This document shows positions 6,123 to 10,195 of a stretch of 10,195 bases of DNA, in pieces; the first letter of the stretch is position 1, and every line of letters starts with the position of its first letter. Made by a program: the position numbers and the translations under genes. Below the pieces are notes generated by a model. That model ran no database searches. It was not told the origin of the DNA and was given only the letters and a program-made list of their open reading frames with translations. The stretch is taken from contig JAKSDL010000722.1 in assembly GCA_022360105.1 (NCBI GenBank), positions 1 to 10,195 of the forward strand, given 5' to 3'. This stretch comes from Pseudomonadota bacterium. GTDB lineage: Bacteria; SAR324; XYD2-FULL-50-16; JAHJRI01.

Positions 6123-7340
6123 ATGCAAAAACTGACGATTGAAGATCTTGACGTTAAAAGAAAAAGAGTTTTTTTGCGGGTGGATTTTAACGTACCCCTT
6201 GATGAAAATCGGTTAGTGACCGATGATAGCCGCATCAAAGCTGCTCTTCCGACAATCAATTATCTGCTTTCCAATGGAGCAAGATTGATACTGGTTTCAC
6301 ACCTTGGGAGACCAAAAGGAAAAGCATCTGATAGTCTCTCCCTGAGACCTGTGGCAGAATGCCTTGAAAAAACCCTTGAAAAGAAAATTGTTTTTTCACC
6401 AACAGTGATAGGAACTGTTGCTCAAACGGCCATTGACTGCCTGAATCCCGGTGATTGTCTGCTGATGGAAAACATTCGCTTTTTTCCTGAAGAAGAAAAA
6501 AACGATTCTCAGTTTTCAAAGGATCTGGCTTCCCTGGTGGATCTATACGTTAACGATGCTTTCGGAACAGCCCATCGAGCCCATGCATCCACTGAGGGAA
6601 TCGCAAAGTATTTTGACAATGCCGCGTGCGGTTACTTGATCAAAAAAGAACTTGAATTTTTAGGTAAATTAGCTTCCAAGCCCGAACAGCCGTATTGTGC
6701 TGTTATTGGAGGAGCAAAGGTAAAGGATAAGATAGGCGTCATTACCAATCTTCTGGATAGGGTGGAAAATGTGCTCATTGGCGGTGGGATGGCTTATACT
6801 TTCTTAAAGGTTCTTGGCAAAAACATTGGTCAATCCATACTAGATCAAGAGCATTTGGATATCGTGGAAAGCATGTTTGAAAAGGCAGAAAAGCTGAACA
6901 AAAAGATCCATCTGCCTGTCGATCATGTTGTCTCTGAAAAGTTTGATAATGAGTGCCCGGTATCGATCGTTGAAGATAACATCCCGGACGAAATGATGGG
7001 CTTGGATATCGGTCCTAAAACCGTAGAAAACTATCTAAAAGCGTTGAGTTCGGCTAAAACGGTTTTTTGGAACGGACCCATGGGTGTTTTTGAGATGTCT
7101 AATTTTCAAAAAGGGACATTTGAAATTGCCAAAGGGTTGTCTGAAAGTAATGCTGTCACCGTAGTTGGAGGTGGAGATTCTGTTGCAGCAGTAAACAAGG
7201 CAAACCTGGGGCATTTAATGTCACATATTTCAACGGGAGGAGGGGCATCATTGAAGTTCTTGGAAGGAAAACCTCTTCCCGGTTTAGAAGCATTAGCAGA
7301 CAAAGGACAAAATGGCACGACGAACAATTATTGCCGGTAA
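6123..7340 (+). CDS. pgk: Phosphoglycerate kinase
   Basis: A 405-residue cytoplasmic enzyme of glycolysis and gluconeogenesis that transfers phosphate between 1,3-bisphosphoglycerate and ADP. Length is normal for bacterial PGK. The N-terminal, 3-phosphoglycerate-binding domain shows RVDFNVPL (19-26), SHLGRPKG (59-66), ENIRFFPEE (116-124) and NDAFGTAHRAHAST (144-157). The C-terminal, nucleotide-binding domain shows GGAKVKDKIGVI (196-207), WNGPMGVFE (316-324), GGGDS (349-353) and HISTGGGASLKFLEG (368-382). The start is fixed by a strong Shine-Dalgarno sequence. The last 29 bases overlap tpiA, so the C-terminal tail GQNGTTNNYCR is encoded in the same DNA as the tpiA start and looks like a run-on beyond the usual end of the family. 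No gap (glyceraldehyde-3-phosphate dehydrogenase) gene precedes it here, unlike many bacterial gap-pgk-tpiA operons; a cinA-like gene lies there instead. The leader hairpins suggest possible translational or attenuation control. Confidence 0.97.
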   Translation: MQKLTIEDLDVKRKRVFLRVDFNVPLDENRLVTDDSRIKAALPTINYLLSNGARLILVSHLGRPKGKASDSLSLRPVAECLEKTLEKKIVFSPTVIGTVAQTAIDCLNPGDCLLMENIRFFPEEEKNDSQFSKDLASLVDLYVNDAFGTAHRAHASTEGIAKYFDNAACGYLIKKELEFLGKLASKPEQPYCAVIGGAKVKDKIGVITNLLDRVENVLIGGGMAYTFLKVLGKNIGQSILDQEHLDIVESMFEKAEKLNKKIHLPVDHVVSEKFDNECPVSIVEDNIPDEMMGLDIGPKTVENYLKALSSAKTVFWNGPMGVFEMSNFQKGTFEIAKGLSESNAVTVVGGGDSVAAVNKANLGHLMSHISTGGGASLKFLEGKPLPGLEALADKGQNGTTNNYCR

Positions 7341-8070
7341 CTGGAAAATGAATTTACAACCTGAATCCGGAGAACTCCTGGTGGATTCGTTGGTTGCCGG
7401 TACGGAAAGCAAATCGGATCTGGAAGTGGTTATTATTCCCCCCACCGCCCTGATCCCATTTGCCAGGGAATGGGTTATGGACTCCACAATCATGTATGGT
7501 GCTCAAAACTGCTGGCATAAAATGGCTGGAGCATTTACCGGGGAAACTTCTCCGGAACTGCTAAAAACCCTTGGATGTTCATATTGTCTGGTTGGACATT
7601 CCGAGAGGCGAGAAATCTTTGGTGAATCAAACGAATTGGTTGGACTTAAAACCAATGCTTTGGTAAAAATGAGGATTACGCCGATTATATGTGTCGGTGA
7701 ATCTCTTGCAGAAAGGGAGGCGGGTACTCATTTTGATAAAATAAAGACGCAGGTTGAATCGGTTTTTCAAGCTTTGGATCAAACTTCCTGGTTGCATCTT
7801 GTTTTCGCTTATGAACCTGTCTGGGCAATTGGAACCGGTAAAACGGCAACTCCGGACCAGGCAGATGAAATCCACCAGTTTATCAGAAAGACAATATCGG
7901 AACTTGCCGGTCCGGCTATGGCTGAAGGAATCAGTATCTTATACGGAGGAAGTGCCAAGCCATCCAATGCTGCAGAGCTACTTGGAAAAGACAGTATTGA
8001 CGGCTTATTGGTGGGTGGTGCCAGTTTAAAAGCGGAAGATTTTTCGAATATTATTTTAGCGTACAACTAG
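7312..8070 (+). CDS. tpiA: Triosephosphate isomerase
   Basis: A 252-residue TIM-barrel enzyme that interconverts dihydroxyacetone phosphate and glyceraldehyde 3-phosphate in the cytoplasm. All catalytic residues are present: N10 and K12 in AGNWKMN, H96 in LVGHSERRE and E168 in AYEPVWAIGTGKTA (flexible loop 6). The phosphate-binding ILYGGSAKPSNAAELL and the following DGLLVGGASL complete the C-terminal half. Length matches the family. The ATG lies inside the end of pgk (29-base overlap), preceded by AAAGGA at 7302-7307, so its translation is probably coupled to pgk. secG follows after 9 bases. Confidence 0.97.
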   Translation: MARRTIIAGNWKMNLQPESGELLVDSLVAGTESKSDLEVVIIPPTALIPFAREWVMDSTIMYGAQNCWHKMAGAFTGETSPELLKTLGCSYCLVGHSERREIFGESNELVGLKTNALVKMRITPIICVGESLAEREAGTHFDKIKTQVESVFQALDQTSWLHLVFAYEPVWAIGTGKTATPDQADEIHQFIRKTISELAGPAMAEGISILYGGSAKPSNAAELLGKDSIDGLLVGGASLKAEDFSNIILAYN

Positions 8071-8079
8071 CAGGATCAG

Positions 8080-8409
8080 ATGAACACGTTACTAATTACT
8101 TTTCATGTCATTGTTTGCATCGTTATTATCTTTATTGTTTTACTGCAGGTGGGTCGCGGAGCGGAAGCTGGTGCTATGTTTGGTGGCGCAGGTCAGGCAC
8201 AAACCATGAGAGGGCAATCGACTTTTATCGGTAAATTCACAACAGCCATGGCTGTTGCATTCATGCTTACTTCCTTCCTGTTGACTTACGATACGTCGAG
8301 TAAGGCAAGATCTTCCGTTGTTGAATCGATAACTGAAGAAGAAGTTCAAACTCAATCCGTAGAGACCGAGCAAGAACCCGCTCCCCCTGCTGAAAAACCC
8401 GCGGAATAG
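8080..8409 (+). CDS. secG: SecG subunit of the SecYEG preprotein translocase
   Basis: A 109-residue inner-membrane protein. Residues about 3-22 form the first transmembrane helix. The conserved cytoplasmic loop LLQVGRGAEAGAMFGGAGQ (21-39) is the SecG signature. Residues about 53-70 form the second helix. A glutamate- and proline-rich tail (about 84-109) follows; such low-complexity tails are common in proteobacterial SecG. SecG stimulates SecA-driven export through SecYE. AGGA (8072-8075) sits 4 bases before the ATG. Only 9 bases separate it from tpiA, so it is the last gene of pgk-tpiA-secG, an order known from many proteobacteria. A leucine tRNA often follows secG in such genomes, but none is found here. 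Confidence 0.93.
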   Translation: MNTLLITFHVIVCIVIIFIVLLQVGRGAEAGAMFGGAGQAQTMRGQSTFIGKFTTAMAVAFMLTSFLLTYDTSSKARSSVVESITEEEVQTQSVETEQEPAPPAEKPAE

Positions 8410-8425
8410 ATAATATTAATTTAAG

Positions 8426-8455
8426 AAGCCTGAACCTCTCTTTCTTCGGGCTTTT
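8426..8455. terminator. Terminator hairpin between convergent secG and murG
   Basis: AAGCCTGAA (8426-8434) pairs with TTCGGGCTT (8445-8453), 9 bp with one T/G wobble and a 10-base loop. The + strand continues cttttctcc, a short T run suited to intrinsic termination of pgk-tpiA-secG. On the minus strand the same stem follows the murG stop by about 30 bases and is succeeded by cttaaatt, a weaker tail, so it may act on both sides. Confidence 0.7.
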
Positions 8456-8483
8456 CTCCAAAAGGTAGTTTGAGGGGTGCCAG

Positions 8484-9584
8484 CTATGGCAGATTGAATT
8501 GCTTTTGAGCAGAGGACACAATTTTCTGTGCTGCATCCCCGCCATAAAGACCTCGTGCACTATTCCCCATTTCAATAAGCGACTCCGGTTTTTGAACCAG
8601 ATGTGTGATTGCTTCTAACAATCGTTCCGGGGATAAATTCTTCTCTTCAATCATAATTGAAGCGTTTGCTTCTGTCATGACTTTCGCGTTTTCCCTCTGA
8701 TGGTCGCCACTGGAAACGGCAATGGGAATAAGGATCGAAGCTTTTCCCATGGCGATAATTTCGTTAATTGTAGAGGCTCCGGCTCTGGAAATGATTAAGT
8801 GGCTTTGTCTATAAAATTCCACCATATCGTCTACAAATTCCAGTACATCAGCTTCAAGGTCTTGGTTATTGTTGTATTCCTCTTTTAGCCAAAGGTAATC
8901 TCCTTTGCCGGTTTGATGGATGATCTTAACATTCAGTTCTGATTGTGTTAAGGCTGCCAGCATGCCGGCAACTCCCTTGTTGATGACATGAGCGCCCTGA
9001 CTGCCACCGATAATTGAAATCACGGTTCTTTCAGGAGGGGTTGTATGAGTGAAAGGAGCAGATTTTTTAATTGCCTCACGGATTGGATTGCCGACCACAA
9101 CGGCATGACGAAAGTGCTGTTTTACGTTTTCAAACGGAACAAAGGCGAGATCAACGTATTTCCCCAAAATTCGATTGGTCATACCCGGGAAAGCGTTTTG
9201 CTCCTGAATTATGGTTTTCTTTCTTAACACAATGGCCATTGCCAAAACAGGGCCTGAAGCATATCCGCCAATGCCGATCACGAGGTGCGGGCGGAATGTT
9301 AATAAGACAGCGATAGATTTGAAAATAGCGAATGGCAGCTTGAGCAGGGTCAGCAACTTCTTTTTGAATCCTACCCGGTACAATCCGGATATAGGAATTG
9401 TGTATAGATGAAACGGAGTTTTAGGCAGGATTTTGTACTCCAATCCTCTTTTTGTCCCGACAAACCTGATGTCACATTGTTTTTGATCCTTAAATTCTTC
9501 TGCAATCGAAATTCCGGGAAACAGGTGACCGCCAGTACCTCCACCAGCTATAAGGATTCGCAACTTCTGCCTGGAGGGTTTCAT
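8484..9584 (-). CDS. murG: UDP-GlcNAc:undecaprenyl-PP-MurNAc-pentapeptide GlcNAc transferase (MurG)
   Basis: A 366-residue peripheral membrane GT-B glycosyltransferase that adds GlcNAc to lipid I, making lipid II on the inner face of the cytoplasmic membrane. The glycine-rich GGGTGGH (14-20) begins the N-terminal acceptor domain. GIGGYASGP (104-112), QEQNAFPGMTNR (127-138) and GNPIR (165-169) follow. In the donor domain are GGSQGA (193-198), SRAGASTINEI (266-276) and DHQRENA (294-300), the UDP-GlcNAc-binding signature. Hydrophobic and basic segments around 73-97 fit membrane association. Length is normal. The ATG overlaps the ftsW stop by one base (TAATG), with GAGGA about 10 bases upstream, so the two are translationally coupled. 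In the typical dcw order murC would come next; here the following gene is the convergent secG, so the cluster ends at murG. Confidence 0.96.
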   Translation of the reverse strand: MKPSRQKLRILIAGGGTGGHLFPGISIAEEFKDQKQCDIRFVGTKRGLEYKILPKTPFHLYTIPISGLYRVGFKKKLLTLLKLPFAIFKSIAVLLTFRPHLVIGIGGYASGPVLAMAIVLRKKTIIQEQNAFPGMTNRILGKYVDLAFVPFENVKQHFRHAVVVGNPIREAIKKSAPFTHTTPPERTVISIIGGSQGAHVINKGVAGMLAALTQSELNVKIIHQTGKGDYLWLKEEYNNNQDLEADVLEFVDDMVEFYRQSHLIISRAGASTINEIIAMGKASILIPIAVSSGDHQRENAKVMTEANASIMIEEKNLSPERLLEAITHLVQKPESLIEMGNSARGLYGGDAAQKIVSSAQKQFNLP

Positions 9585-10195
9585 TATCCGTTTTCCTCGA
9601 CCTCGTTTTTTGCAATGTTGATCAGGATACCGACCAAAAACATGCTTAATATTAAGGAGCTACCGCCGTAGCTGATAAACGGCAGTGGAATTCCCTTGGT
9701 AGGCAACAGACCCATGACCACACCGATATGAAAAACACTTTGAAGAAACAAAAGTGAAGTAATACCGAAGGAAAGGTTTCTGCCAAAATCATCCCGGCAT
9801 TTTAGCGAGATATCAAATCCTTTCAGCAGAAGCAAAACCAGCAATAGCAAGACCAGCATAACGCCTATGAGTCCTGTTTCTTCGGCAAGAATGGCGAAAA
9901 TGAAATCGGTGTGACTTTCTGGCAGAAAGAACAGTTTTTGTTTGGAATCACCAAGCCCCTGGCCGGCTATACCCCCTGTCCCGAAGGCGGTCAACGATCG
10001 AATCAGCTGATATCCGGAATCTAAAGGATCATCCCATGGGTTCAAAAACCCGGTTATGCGTCGCATGCGATAATCGGCCGAAACAACCAGGTATGAGCCT
10101 ATAGCAGATAATGCAGCAAGACTACCGATCATATAAAATGGTTTGGCACCGGCAACAAAAATCATCAATAGCAAGGTCATACTGATTAGAACTGC
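9584..10195 (-). CDS. ftsW: FtsW, SEDS-family septal peptidoglycan polymerase (5' part beyond window)
   Basis: The C-terminal 203 residues of a polytopic membrane protein. The frame is open through the right edge (AVLIS precedes the first internal Met at 10180), so the true start and roughly 170 N-terminal residues lie outside the window. Visible are transmembrane segments, then YRMRRITGFLNPW and GYQLIRSLTAFGTGGIAG, and then LPESHTDFIFAILAEE, a SEDS/FtsW signature with the conserved acidic extracytoplasmic region. Further helices follow, and near the C terminus GIPLPFISYGGSS. SEDS proteins polymerise lipid II with a partner class B penicillin-binding protein; FtsW does so at the division site. 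RodA is the main alternative, but direct linkage to murG strongly favours FtsW. Confidence 0.94.
   Translation of the reverse strand, partial: AVLISMTLLLMIFVAGAKPFYMIGSLAALSAIGSYLVVSADYRMRRITGFLNPWDDPLDSGYQLIRSLTAFGTGGIAGQGLGDSKQKLFFLPESHTDFIFAILAEETGLIGVMLVLLLLVLLLLKGFDISLKCRDDFGRNLSFGITSLLFLQSVFHIGVVMGLLPTKGIPLPFISYGGSSLILSMFLVGILINIAKNEVEENG

Noticed and set aside
8410..8483. tRNA gene after secG, as often found in proteobacteria
   Set aside because: The 74-base gap is filled by a terminator hairpin, and no cloverleaf or T-loop sequence is visible.
1..10195. CRISPR array, insertion sequence, prophage genes or a defence system
   Set aside because: No regularly spaced repeats, transposase or integrase motifs, or defence-type domains were seen. 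The gene content is core metabolism, translation, secretion and cell wall.

Overview
The window is a gene-dense bacterial chromosomal segment, moderately AT-rich by eye (not counted), made mostly of housekeeping genes. Three things point towards a deltaproteobacterium-like organism (for example a Desulfobacterales-type sulfate reducer): an elongation factor G of the [18 protein letters not shown] type, which resembles the mitochondrial-EFG1-like 'spd' subfamily of spirochaetes, planctomycetes and deltaproteobacteria; a MqnA protein, which implies menaquinone synthesis by the futalosine route; and a pgk-tpiA-secG run next to cell-wall genes. This placement is inference from protein sequence feel, not from a search.

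Layout. Positions 24-620 (+) encode a small class I SAM-dependent methyltransferase. Positions 804-1313 (+) encode a 169-residue protein that joins an N-terminal DUF104/AF2212-like segment to a PilZ domain with an intact RxxxR...DxSxxG c-di-GMP signature. It converges on fusA (1347-3446, -), with a hairpin between the stops. mqnA (3646-4452, -) lies upstream of fusA in the same direction, but fusA appears to have its own promoter. From a divergent 182-bp region, a cinA-family gene (4635-5987, +) is read away from mqnA. Its N-terminal domain is well kept, but its C-terminal PncC-like domain has lost the usual motif residues. Next come pgk (6123-7340), tpiA (7312-8070) and secG (8080-8409), tightly packed and probably one operon, closed by a terminator hairpin. 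That hairpin also lies beyond the 3' end of the convergent murG (8484-9584, -). murG follows ftsW (9584 to the right edge, 5' part missing) with a one-base overlap, and this is the only piece of the division/cell-wall (dcw) cluster visible.

How the genes work together. pgk and tpiA are central glycolysis/gluconeogenesis enzymes. secG encodes a small subunit of the SecYEG translocon. ftsW and murG act in sequence on lipid II (synthesis of lipid II, then septal glycan polymerisation). fusA drives ribosomal translocation. mqnA makes the first committed intermediate of futalosine-route menaquinone. The methyltransferase and the PilZ protein are the least characterised.

I found no mobile element, CRISPR array, tRNA or rRNA. 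I see no convincing new multi-gene system. The most unusual items are the DUF104-PilZ fusion, the eroded CinA C-terminal domain, and a set of mutually exclusive hairpins just upstream of the pgk ribosome-binding site.
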